From: Deltaproteobacteria bacterium
GTDB lineage: Bacteria; Desulfobacterota; DSM-4660; Desulfatiglandales; HGW-15
Direction of reading: 5' to 3'
DNA: 45,914 nucleotides
Assembly (NCBI GenBank): GCA_020342025.1
Contig: CP070840.1
Coordinates: forward strand, 1,263,886 to 1,309,799
Below are positions 34,576 to 42,508 of the stretch, one piece after another (position 1 is the stretch's first letter; every line of letters starts with the position of its first letter). The notes beneath the pieces were generated by a model. It did no database searches and had not been told where the DNA came from. It saw nothing but the letters and a program-made list of their open reading frames with translations. The translations under genes and the position numbers were made by a program.

Positions 34576-35336
34576 GTATGAATAAGGAGATCCTTCTCCA
34601 GGTCAAGGGTCTTTTTAAATCATTCGGCGGCGTCACCGCAGTGGCCAATGTGAGTTTCGACCTGCATAGAGGTGAGACCCTTGGAATCATAGGCCCCAAT
34701 GGTTCAGGAAAAACCACGCTAGTCAATCTCATTACCCGATTCGTCAAGCAAGACTTGGGTGAAGTCTTCTTTAAGGGCAAGAAGATAAGCCATTTGAAGG
34801 CTTACAAAATCGCGGAGATGGGCATTGTGAGGACATTTCAGATTATGCGGCCATTCTATACCCTGCCCGCCTTCAAGAACCTCATCGTGCCTTTGTACTC
34901 CCCCAGGGTTCGAAAGATCGGCGGGGGCCAGCTGGGAGACAGGGACGCTGTAGCCATTGACATCCTGGAGGAGATCGGTTTCGAAAGGGATGCCTATGTG
35001 CCTTACAAAATGGCCTCATCCCTCCCATTGGGATATCTCAAACGGCTCGAACTGGCCCGATGCCTTGCCCTGAGACCAGAGGTCATTATTTGCGATGAAA
35101 TATTCTCCGGGCTCAGCATGGCGGAGATTGCCTCCATGGTTCCACTCATGGAAAGGCTGCAAATGGAAGGCAAGACGATCATCATGATAGAGCACAGGTT
35201 GAGGGAGCTTTTCAGGATCGTGGACCGCGTCTTTGTGCTCAATTTCGGCGTGAAGATTGCCGAAGGCATCCCTGAAGAGGTCATAAGACATGAGGAGGTG
35301 AAGAAGGCCTATTTAGGGAGAAAGGGACTGCAGTAG
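34572..35336 (+). CDS. livG: Branched-chain-amino-acid-type ABC transporter ATPase LivG, cassette 3
   Basis: A 254-residue ATPase whose ATG overlaps the livM stop (ATGA); a second ATG lies two codons on. Walker A is GPNGSGKT, the signature LPLGYLKRLE, and Walker B VIICDEI. As in cassettes 1 and 2, the proline after the catalytic glutamate is missing, here replaced by isoleucine. The RTFQIMRPFYTLPAFKNL segment matches the paralogues. livF starts one base after the stop. Confidence 0.93.
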   Translation: MSMNKEILLQVKGLFKSFGGVTAVANVSFDLHRGETLGIIGPNGSGKTTLVNLITRFVKQDLGEVFFKGKKISHLKAYKIAEMGIVRTFQIMRPFYTLPAFKNLIVPLYSPRVRKIGGGQLGDRDAVAIDILEEIGFERDAYVPYKMASSLPLGYLKRLELARCLALRPEVIICDEIFSGLSMAEIASMVPLMERLQMEGKTIIMIEHRLRELFRIVDRVFVLNFGVKIAEGIPEEVIRHEEVKKAYLGRKGLQ

Positions 35337-35337
35337 G

Positions 35338-36084
35338 ATGTTAGAGATCAAAAACCTCATGGTATTCTACGAAAATGCCACGGCCATCAACAATCTGAGT
35401 CTGACCTGTAATGAAGGCAAAGTCACGGGTATTTTTGGCTCCAATAGTGCGGGGAAGTCCACGCTCATGTATACGATTTCAGGGATTATTCTGGATACCA
35501 AGAAGAAAGAGGAGATGAGGGGAGGGGAGAGGATATCTATCCTTGGGGAAATGAGATTCAGAGGCGAGGATATCCTGGATGTAAGGGCCAGTGAGAGGGC
35601 AAGAATGGGCATCGTGCTCTGTCCGGAGAGGCGGCGTATTTTTTCCGAGAGCAGCGTTTTAGAGAACTTGAAAATGGGCGGGTACTTGGCCACGGCGGAA
35701 CAGGCCAAAAAGACCTTTGAATACGTCTATAATCTGTTCCCGCCCCTCAAGAGATTGAAACGAAGGCAGGGGGGATTTCTAAGCGGTGGGGAGCAACAGA
35801 TGCTGGCCATTGGCCGCGCATTGATGGCCCAGCCTAAATTGCTCCTCTTAGATGAGCCTCTTCTCGGCCTGAGCCCTCTCTTGGAAGAAACGCTCATGGA
35901 GGCCGTTGAAGATATTAACAGGCAAAAAGGCATCACCACGCTCATAGCGGAACAATATGCCCGCTCGGTCTTGCCCATGGTGGATTACGGGTATGTGCTG
36001 GAGAACGGGAATGCCGTCTTGAGCGGAACCAAAGAGGACCTCATTGAAAATCCGGACGTGAAGGCGGCCTACTTTGGCATGTGA
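35338..36084 (+). CDS. livF: Branched-chain-amino-acid-type ABC transporter ATPase LivF, cassette 3
   Basis: A 248-residue ATPase with Walker A GSNSAGKS (34-41), signature LSGGEQQM and Walker B LLLLDEP. It has the charged insert KKKEEMRGGERI seen in the LivF proteins of cassettes 1 and 2. It lies between livG (one-base gap) and the acyl-CoA synthetase (ten-base gap). Confidence 0.93.
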   Translation: MLEIKNLMVFYENATAINNLSLTCNEGKVTGIFGSNSAGKSTLMYTISGIILDTKKKEEMRGGERISILGEMRFRGEDILDVRASERARMGIVLCPERRRIFSESSVLENLKMGGYLATAEQAKKTFEYVYNLFPPLKRLKRRQGGFLSGGEQQMLAIGRALMAQPKLLLLDEPLLGLSPLLEETLMEAVEDINRQKGITTLIAEQYARSVLPMVDYGYVLENGNAVLSGTKEDLIENPDVKAAYFGM

Positions 36085-36094
36085 CGAGGAGATC

Positions 36095-37762
36095 ATGAAA
36101 GGCACCTCCCTGATGGATCAGCATGCTTTGTTCACCTTTGAGCAGAATTGCCAGGAGTATCCTGATCAACTGGCTTTAATCTATCTGGGTGAATCCTATT
36201 CGTATGCCCAATTGAAGGAGCTGAGCGACAGGTTTGCAACGGCCCTCCATGAGTTGGGTGTGAGGAAAGATGACAAGGTTTTTATATACCTGCCCAATTG
36301 TGTTCAGTGGGTCATCGCCTATCTAGCCATCCTGGAGATTGGGGCCACAGCTGTTCCCGTTTCTCCCATTTACACCCCTAGCGAAATCACTTATATGATC
36401 AATGATTCTGGGGCCGAGACCATCATTTGCCAGGATACAAATTTCGGTTACGTGAAAGAGGTACTCCCTCAGACAGTCCTGAAGAGGATTATTTATACGC
36501 GTCTTGCCGACATGATCCCCCTGTGGAAGCGGGTCGTGGGATTGCTCTTTGATAGGGTGCCCCGTGGAAGCATCGAGCGGGGAGAAAAGATATATTCTTT
36601 CAAGGTGTTAATCGCCGGACACCCACCCCGGCCGCCGAGAGCAGACATAAATCCGAGGCAACACCCTGCCTATATTCTGTACACTGGGGGGACGACTGGC
36701 CTGCCCAAGGGTGTACCTGGAACGCATTCCTTTATTAATTGTATGATTAACGATTATCAGAGGGTAATCGAAGGTTATATCAGGAAGGGGACGTCTACCC
36801 TGATCATGGTGGGTCCCCTTTTCCACATCATGGGACAGGCAACCTTTCTCTCAATCGGCCTGGGTCTAGGCAATAGGACCGTCCTCATGCCCATCCCTGA
36901 GGTGGACTCTATTTTGAAGGCTATTGAGAAGTATCGCGTTGATCTATTGGCCGGCGTACCCGCCCTCTACCGAATGATCCTTGAAAATGATAGGCTGGAC
37001 TTGTATGACTTGAGCTCACTGAAATATTGCTGGAGTGGGGGTGACGTGCTTCCAACGGAGATATTTAATCGTTGGAGGCAGAAGTTCAACGTGCCCATAT
37101 ATCAGAATTTTGGCGCCACAGAGACGGGATTTGTGGCCTTTAGCCCTATGGATCAAGAACCCAGCCCGAATGTGATCGGTTTCCCCGTTACATCCAAGAA
37201 AATCAAGGTCGTGGACCCTGATTCACTGGAGCCGGTGGCGCCCGATCGTCCTGGTGAGTTGCTCACCTCCTCAGAATATATGGTTCGGGCCTACTGGAAC
37301 AAGCCGGAGGAGACGGCAGCCGGGTTTGTGGAGCTGGATGGGGAGCTCTATTACAGGATGAGAGATTTGGTTCAGACTGAGGAAGACGGACAACTATCTT
37401 ATGTGGACAGGGGCGCGGATATCATAAAATACAAGGGATATCGCGTCTCCTGTTCAGAGATCGAAGCCGTGCTGCAGGATCATGAGGCGGTGATGGGGGC
37501 ATGCGTCATCGGTGTCCCTGACCCGAAGGTAGGTGAGCGCATCAAGGCGATGGTGGTGATCAGGGAAGGCGTGAGGGGCGTGGGAGCAACCGATCTCATC
37601 CGGTGGTGTCGAGAGAGGCTCGCACCGTATAAGGTCCCCTATTATATAGAGTTCCGGGATATGCTCCCTAAGTCTAAAGTGGGAAAGCTCCTGAGGCGTG
37701 AAGTCAGAGATGAAGAGCGTCGAAGAAGCGAGAAGGGGAAACGAGCGCCATCTTCTGCCTGA
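36095..37762 (+). CDS. AMP-dependent acyl-CoA synthetase, cassette 3
   Basis: A 555-residue ANL-superfamily ligase. Motifs are ILYTGGTTGLPKGVP, QNFGATETGF, YYRMRDLVQTEEDGQLSYVD and, at the C-terminus, LPKSKVGKLLRRE with the catalytic lysine. The ATG at 36095 is chosen because GAGGAG lies just upstream; the frame is open to 36074, but that part overlaps livF. The overall match to the ligases of cassettes 1 and 2 is close, and it occupies the same position after livF. A substrate related to, but different from, those of the other cassettes is likely. Confidence 0.93.
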   Translation: MKGTSLMDQHALFTFEQNCQEYPDQLALIYLGESYSYAQLKELSDRFATALHELGVRKDDKVFIYLPNCVQWVIAYLAILEIGATAVPVSPIYTPSEITYMINDSGAETIICQDTNFGYVKEVLPQTVLKRIIYTRLADMIPLWKRVVGLLFDRVPRGSIERGEKIYSFKVLIAGHPPRPPRADINPRQHPAYILYTGGTTGLPKGVPGTHSFINCMINDYQRVIEGYIRKGTSTLIMVGPLFHIMGQATFLSIGLGLGNRTVLMPIPEVDSILKAIEKYRVDLLAGVPALYRMILENDRLDLYDLSSLKYCWSGGDVLPTEIFNRWRQKFNVPIYQNFGATETGFVAFSPMDQEPSPNVIGFPVTSKKIKVVDPDSLEPVAPDRPGELLTSSEYMVRAYWNKPEETAAGFVELDGELYYRMRDLVQTEEDGQLSYVDRGADIIKYKGYRVSCSEIEAVLQDHEAVMGACVIGVPDPKVGERIKAMVVIREGVRGVGATDLIRWCRERLAPYKVPYYIEFRDMLPKSKVGKLLRREVRDEERRRSEKGKRAPSSA

Positions 37763-37797
37763 GGAACTTGATTCAGCGGCATCCAGAGACGCCATCG

Positions 37798-37831
37798 GGT
37801 CAGTTTTTATCTCAAAGCCAATAAACTGACC
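37798..37831. terminator. Hairpin in the convergent gap between cassette 3 and the hydroxylase operon
   Basis: GGTCAGTTT pairs with AAACTGACC around a 16-base loop, between two convergent operons. There is no strong T-run, so its role as a terminator is tentative. The rest of the 289-base gap contains two direct copies of ACTCCATGACTCCA (37940-37974), and nothing else is seen. Confidence 0.45.
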
Positions 37832-38051
37832 TCTGGGCTAGGGCAGAAATTCTTGGCTTTGCCGGTAAAGACAGTACGCTGTTTTGGAGTCTTGGAAAAA
37901 GCTAAGACCCGAATGTCAGCTTGAATAAGTTTTTATCATTAACTCCATGACTCCACCACTCCATGACTCCAGCATGCTTTCGCATGAAAGAGAGACCCTA
38001 AAATCCTCCTCTGGGGGCAGCTCAAAGCTAAGTCTTCCGGGCCAGGATTCT

Positions 38052-40337
38052 TTACTCTCTCTCCTTAATGGCCTTAAGAATCTTTTCGGGTGTTATGGGC
38101 AAACTTTTGATTCTGACCCCAATGGCATCATGAATGGCATTGGCAATCGAGGCGATGACAGGACCGCTTGCCCCCTCACCAGCCTCCTTGGCCCCAAAGG
38201 GACCTTCGGTATCTGGCATGTCCATAGAATATAGTTCCTGAAAGCCGGGGATGTCACTAAATGTGGGCATCTTGTAGTCTCTAAATGATGTATTGAGGGT
38301 CTCGCCCTTATCATCCCGGATAACCCCTTCAAATAGGGCCTGCCCCACATGCATCACCGTAGAGCCGATCACTTGGCCCTTGACGAGCATGGGATTTAAC
38401 TCCCGTCCCCCATCATGCGCGGTCCACATGTTCAGGATTTGGACCTGGCCTGTCTCCGGATCCACCTCTACCTCGCACACCTGGGCGTAAAAACTATAGG
38501 CGGCAGTGAAGTTGCCATAGCCCTTGGCAAAATCCAAATGGCCGCATGGCGCATTGTAGTACCCCCGCCCCATAATGGTCATCCCTTTTCTATTCTGACA
38601 ATAGCGAATCACCTTATCCAGTTCAGTCCCCTGGTCTGGGCTTCCCTTGACATAAACCCTCTTTTTTCTGAATACAAGGTCTTCGGGCCGGGCCTCCAAG
38701 ATCTCGGCAGCCACGTCGGCTATTTGCTTCCTCGCGTCAAGGGCCGCTATTTTCACGGCGTTGCCGGCATAGAACGTCACCCTGGATGACCAGGTCCCCC
38801 CATCAATGGGCGTGAGGTCACTGTCCACCAGGGCAAAGCTCACATCGTCCGGTTCTATGCCAAGGACCTCTGCCACGATCATGGGCAGAACCGTGTCACA
38901 TCCCTGGCCCACATCCGTCGCTCCGCTCTGCAGAGCGACCGAGCCGTCCTCCTGCACCTTCAACATGGCCGAACAGGCCGACATTCCCATGATGTTGGAG
39001 CCGCTTATAAAGCCCGAAGCCCCCACACCGATGCCTCGATATTTGGGTAACTTGCCTTTTTTTTCACGCCAACCAGAGACCTCCTCTGCCTTGTCCAGAG
39101 CCTCTTTGAAACCACAAGTGGTTATTTTGAATCCATTGGGGGCCTCGTAGCCCGGCGTAATGGCGTTCCTTTTTCGAATCTCAAAGTGATCCATACCCAA
39201 TTCGTCTGCGATGCTATCCAGAAGGCCTTCAAAGGCAAATCGCGCCTGGGGTACGCCGTGGCCCCTGAGGGCGCCAGAAAAGGATTTATTGGTAAACACC
39301 CGCCAGCCCCTGTATCTCACGTTCGGTATCTTATAGGTCATCATCAGCCAAGCCCCCAGGAGGTAAATGCTCAGCTGACCAATACTGCTATGGGCTCCGC
39401 CATCGGCAATGGCATGGCAGTCCATGGCTTGAATGATCCCGTCCTTGTTCACCCCAATTTTCAAGTCTATCTTGTAGGCGTGGCGCATGTGCCCCATGAT
39501 CAGGACTTCCTCCATGCTGTGAACGATCCTAACCGGTCGGCCTGTCCGACTGGAAAGCATCACCGCAGCGAAATCCATGGGCAAGGCCTCCTGCTTGCCT
39601 CCTGAATTGCCCGCGCCTATAAAGGTCTGTTTTACCCTGACTTTGTGGGGTGGAAGACCCAGACCCATGGCCAGTTGCCGCCAAGCAACGTATGGACTCT
39701 GCTTGCACGCCTCCAGGGTGACCTTCCCATCAGCATCCCAAAACCCAATACACGTGTGCGTCTCCAGCATACCGTGCTTGAGAGCCTGGGTATGAAAAAC
39801 ATCCTGCATGATAAGAGAGGACGCCTCTAGGCCTTTTTCTAGATCGCCAAATTCCCACTCCGACTTGGAACTGATATTATTGGGTTTATTGTCGTAGAGG
39901 AGAGGGGCCCCCTGCGCCATGGCCTCCTCAGGATCAAAGACGGCCGGCAGCGGTTCATACTCCACATCTATCAGATCCAATGCCTCCCAGGCCGTGTCTT
40001 CGTCTTCAGCGGCCACCGCCGCCACCTCTTCCCCCACATATCTTACCCGGTCCATAGCCAGGGGAAGATAGTCCCTGGTGTGGGCGAAGTTCCCATAGAG
40101 GATTCCAGGAAAGTCCTTACCCGTAATGACCGCCCTTACACCTTTCAGCCCCTCAGCCTTCTTGGTGTCTATGTTGAGAATCCGAGCGTGGGCATGGGGG
40201 CTGCGCAACATCTTTGCGTGAAGCATACCGGGCACGGCAATATCCCCAGCAAAACGACACTCCCCAGTGACCTTTATCCTGGCATCCTTTTTCGGATAGG
40301 GCTTTCCAATAACGTCGAGGGTCTCATGTTCGTTCAT
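38052..40337 (-). CDS. Molybdenum hydroxylase large subunit (xanthine dehydrogenase family)
   Basis: The 761-residue molybdopterin-binding subunit of a xanthine dehydrogenase/aldehyde oxidase-type enzyme, which adds or removes oxygen at a carbon next to a ring nitrogen, carbonyl or aromatic system. The N-terminus (IGKPYPKKDARIKVTGE) is typical. RGHGVPQARF is the cofactor-binding segment, and GAKEAGEG near residue 716 carries the expected active-site glutamate. With the two genes before it, it makes a three-subunit cytoplasmic enzyme. The closest function cannot be fixed: 4-hydroxybenzoyl-CoA reductase, nicotinate-type and purine-type enzymes are all relatives. Confidence 0.9.
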   Translation of the reverse strand: MNEHETLDVIGKPYPKKDARIKVTGECRFAGDIAVPGMLHAKMLRSPHAHARILNIDTKKAEGLKGVRAVITGKDFPGILYGNFAHTRDYLPLAMDRVRYVGEEVAAVAAEDEDTAWEALDLIDVEYEPLPAVFDPEEAMAQGAPLLYDNKPNNISSKSEWEFGDLEKGLEASSLIMQDVFHTQALKHGMLETHTCIGFWDADGKVTLEACKQSPYVAWRQLAMGLGLPPHKVRVKQTFIGAGNSGGKQEALPMDFAAVMLSSRTGRPVRIVHSMEEVLIMGHMRHAYKIDLKIGVNKDGIIQAMDCHAIADGGAHSSIGQLSIYLLGAWLMMTYKIPNVRYRGWRVFTNKSFSGALRGHGVPQARFAFEGLLDSIADELGMDHFEIRKRNAITPGYEAPNGFKITTCGFKEALDKAEEVSGWREKKGKLPKYRGIGVGASGFISGSNIMGMSACSAMLKVQEDGSVALQSGATDVGQGCDTVLPMIVAEVLGIEPDDVSFALVDSDLTPIDGGTWSSRVTFYAGNAVKIAALDARKQIADVAAEILEARPEDLVFRKKRVYVKGSPDQGTELDKVIRYCQNRKGMTIMGRGYYNAPCGHLDFAKGYGNFTAAYSFYAQVCEVEVDPETGQVQILNMWTAHDGGRELNPMLVKGQVIGSTVMHVGQALFEGVIRDDKGETLNTSFRDYKMPTFSDIPGFQELYSMDMPDTEGPFGAKEAGEGASGPVIASIANAIHDAIGVRIKSLPITPEKILKAIKERE

Positions 40338-40340
40338 CTG

Positions 40341-40832
40341 TTATCTCCCTTCAAAACGGCTCGATTTCATGTGATGGGCGGCTGCCTTCACCGCCTCGAT
40401 GACCTGGGTGTAACCCGTGCATCGGCACAAATGACCTGAAAGGGCCTTTTTGATCTCCTCCTCGGATGGATCCGGATTCTCAAGGAGAAATGCCTTGGTC
40501 CCCATAATTAACCCAGGCGTGCAAAAACCGCACTGGACAGCTCCGTGGGTCACAAAAGCATCCTGAATAGGATGGAGGCTCCCCCCTTTTGACAACCCTT
40601 CTATGGTAAGGATCTCTTTCCCCTGGGCTTCTGCTATGAGCATGAGGCATGAATTTACGGCCTTACCATTGACAATAACCGTGCAAGCGCCACAGTGTCC
40701 CTCTGCACAACTTATCTTGGTTCCGGTCAGGTTTAATTGATCCCTTAGGACCTCGGCCAATGTCTTCCAGGGCGGTGTCTCCACTTCGTAAGTCCGTCCG
40801 TTTACCTTTAAGTCAATCGTCTGTTTCACCAC
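40341..40832 (-). CDS. Molybdenum hydroxylase 2Fe-2S subunit
   Basis: A 163-residue subunit with two 2Fe-2S clusters. The plant-type cluster uses C42, C47, C50 and C62 (CAEGHCGAC). The second uses C101, C104, C136 and C138 (CGFC and CRC). Both are complete, so electron transfer between the molybdenum centre and FAD should be intact. The gene sits 15 bases after the FAD subunit gene and three bases before the large-subunit start. No export signal is seen. Confidence 0.93.
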   Translation of the reverse strand: MVKQTIDLKVNGRTYEVETPPWKTLAEVLRDQLNLTGTKISCAEGHCGACTVIVNGKAVNSCLMLIAEAQGKEILTIEGLSKGGSLHPIQDAFVTHGAVQCGFCTPGLIMGTKAFLLENPDPSEEEIKKALSGHLCRCTGYTQVIEAVKAAAHHMKSSRFEGR

Positions 40833-40847
40833 ACCCTCCTCCAGGAT

Positions 40848-41732
40848 TTATGATTTGAGTTTATCTAACGCCTTCTGTATGGCCCGACGCGTCAAGACAC
40901 GAATCAAATCTCGCCTATATTCTTCCGTCGTCCGCCACGAGGTTCTGGGTGAAGCCTCGTTTGATGCCGTCTCGGCGGCTAAATCAATGATTTCTCCAGT
41001 CAGTTTTTTGCCGGTTAGAACTTTCTCTGCCTCTTTGGAACGAATGGGCGTAGGTGCTGCGGTGGCAAGGGCCAACCTCGCCGCTCTACAGGTATGATTC
41101 CCATCCTCAAGGGTAATCAGTGTGGCCACTCCGATCATGGCAATCTCCATGGCATTCCTTCTACCAAACTTGATGTATGCGCCAGCACTGTTAGGTTCCA
41201 TAGGCGGTATTTCCAGTCTGAGCAGGATCTCATCGTGATTCAGGATGGTCTTCTTGGGTGCCGTGAAAAAATCTTCAAGAGCGATGACCTTTTCTCCCTT
41301 CTGGGTCGCAATCACGGCCTTAGCCCCCAGCACCAGCAGAGATGGCGGCATATCCGCAGAAGGCGCCGCGGTACACAGGTTGCCCCCGACCGTGGCCCGA
41401 TTTCTTATTTCCATGGACCCCAACACCGAGGCCGCCTGACCCAATAGGGGGTAATACTCTTTGATAACCTTGGATCTCTCTATCTCGCCTATCGTGCATG
41501 CAGCGCCCATTCTGAGACCGGTCGTTTTATCAAATTGAATCTCATCCAAACCCGATATTTGACTTAAACCCAGGACATATTGAGGACGCCATTCCCCCCA
41601 TCGCATCTCTGATATGAGATCCGTGCCCCCGGCAATCACCTTGGCCTTCGGGCCATATTTGGCAAGAAGGGAGATCGCCTCTTTTGTTGACTTGGGGCTC
41701 AAAAACTCAAATTTTGGCAAATTGCGAAACAT
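40848..41732 (-). CDS. Molybdenum hydroxylase FAD subunit
   Basis: A 294-residue FAD-binding (CO dehydrogenase medium chain-like) subunit. The flavin motifs AGGTDL (about residue 35) and TVGGNLCTAAPSAD (about residue 114) are present. The protein lacks the roughly 40-residue insert with an extra 4Fe-4S cluster found in true 4-hydroxybenzoyl-CoA reductase, so that enzyme identity is unlikely. It is the first gene of the operon, and its promoter should lie in the 776-base gap upstream, close to the inverted-repeat element at 41813. Confidence 0.9.
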   Translation of the reverse strand: MFRNLPKFEFLSPKSTKEAISLLAKYGPKAKVIAGGTDLISEMRWGEWRPQYVLGLSQISGLDEIQFDKTTGLRMGAACTIGEIERSKVIKEYYPLLGQAASVLGSMEIRNRATVGGNLCTAAPSADMPPSLLVLGAKAVIATQKGEKVIALEDFFTAPKKTILNHDEILLRLEIPPMEPNSAGAYIKFGRRNAMEIAMIGVATLITLEDGNHTCRAARLALATAAPTPIRSKEAEKVLTGKKLTGEIIDLAAETASNEASPRTSWRTTEEYRRDLIRVLTRRAIQKALDKLKS

Positions 41733-41812
41733 TGTTTCCCCCTTTTAAAAAATTTTGATTGCAAAAATTTGCCATCTGCTCGAAAGACAAAGAAGCATCG
41801 TAGGTTACTTAT

Positions 41813-42067
41813 CTAGTGTCGTGTCCCAAAAGTTCTTTGCGTAAATAAGGCCCCCACAAGAGGTCATTGCGACCCCTGCGGAAGCGGGGGGAAGCAATCT
41901 CATTTTGTGAAAGTTGCTGTTTTCGCAAGTTTCCGAGAGATTGGTTCGTCGCCCGCTGCCTGCCCGCCATCGCGAGTCTGTGCTCACTCAGGCGAGGCGG
42001 GTGGGCTCCTCGCAATGACTTTTGAGGTTTCTATATTAATAGAGTTATTACTGGGACACGACACTAG
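41813..42067. mobile_element. MITE-like element with 16-bp terminal inverted repeats
   Basis: CTAGTGTCGTGTCCCA (41813-41828) is matched exactly by its reverse complement at 42052-42067, which bounds a 255-bp element with no coding capacity. R1 copy 5 (41863-42019, GTCATTGCGA...TCGCAATGAC) is nested inside. A partial end of the same type is seen at 7634-7668. It is probably a non-autonomous transposable element; no transposase gene is in the window. Confidence 0.75.
41863..42019. repeat. Dispersed palindromic repeat R1, copy 5
   Basis: GTCATTGCGACC at the left and CTCGCAATGAC at the right, with the inner GAAGCAATCTC arm, match the other four copies. It lies within the larger inverted-repeat element at 41813-42067. 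The right half contains an extra GC-rich stretch that lengthens this copy. Confidence 0.8.
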
Positions 42068-42207
42068 CAAATGCTGGTCGTCTTCTCAAGAAAATTCAAA
42101 GGTCATGGGATTTAAAAGTTCCTCGACCCGTGAAGGCGTAAAAGGTCCTGTTTTTCCTCAGAAATGTGGTAAGGGGGGAAGACTGAGCGCTCAAGAGAAG
42201 CTCCATC

Positions 42208-42250
42208 TTGACAGCAGAAATTGATTTAGCTATTGAAACGAACATTCGTT
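42208..42250 (+). promoter_or_regulatory. Promoter and operator of the HMGCS-like/thiolase operon (regulon site 4)
   Basis: TTGACA (42208-42213), a 17-base spacer and TATTGA (42231-42236) are followed directly by AACGAACATTCGTT (42237-42250). The -10 word is the same as in site 1. The leader to the first gene is about 250 bases and contains a small perfect hairpin (GAAGCAC-TCGGC-GTGCTTC, 42282-42300) and a MITE-like element. Confidence 0.75.
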
Positions 42251-42304
42251 TATATTAGCGTAAATAGATAGTCCTAAATGTGAAGCACTCGGCGTGCTTC
42301 TATA

Positions 42305-42494
42305 GAGACTGTCGAAAAATCAGTTTCTCAGAGGCTGATGGAAAATGTCCACATGCAAGGATTCCGAAATCCCGAGGGATGAGGCGTACATAGAAGTACG
42401 CCGTAATGACGAGGGACGAGGATAACGCAGCCCTTCGACTTTGCTCAGGGCCATGAGTTTGTCGAATGGCAGATGGGCATTTTCCGACAGCCTC
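42305..42494. mobile_element. MITE-like element in the leader of the HMGCS-like gene
   Basis: GAGACTGTCGAAAAATC (42305-42321) and GCATTTTCCGACAGCCTC (42477-42494) are inverted, with 15 of 17 positions matching. Inside, GGCGTAC and GTACGCC (42383-42402) form a perfect 7-bp hairpin. The 190-bp element has no coding capacity and ends 14 bases before the HMGCS-like ATG. Confidence 0.65.
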
Positions 42495-42508
42495 ATAAGG
42501 AGGGTGCA

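Noticed and set aside
37940..37974. Direct repeat ACTCCATGACTCCA as a regulatory site
   Set aside because: It lies in a convergent gap with no promoter and only two copies; probably repeat debris.
38052..41732. 4-hydroxybenzoyl-CoA reductase
   Set aside because: The FAD subunit lacks the family's extra 4Fe-4S insert; kept as a general molybdenum hydroxylase.
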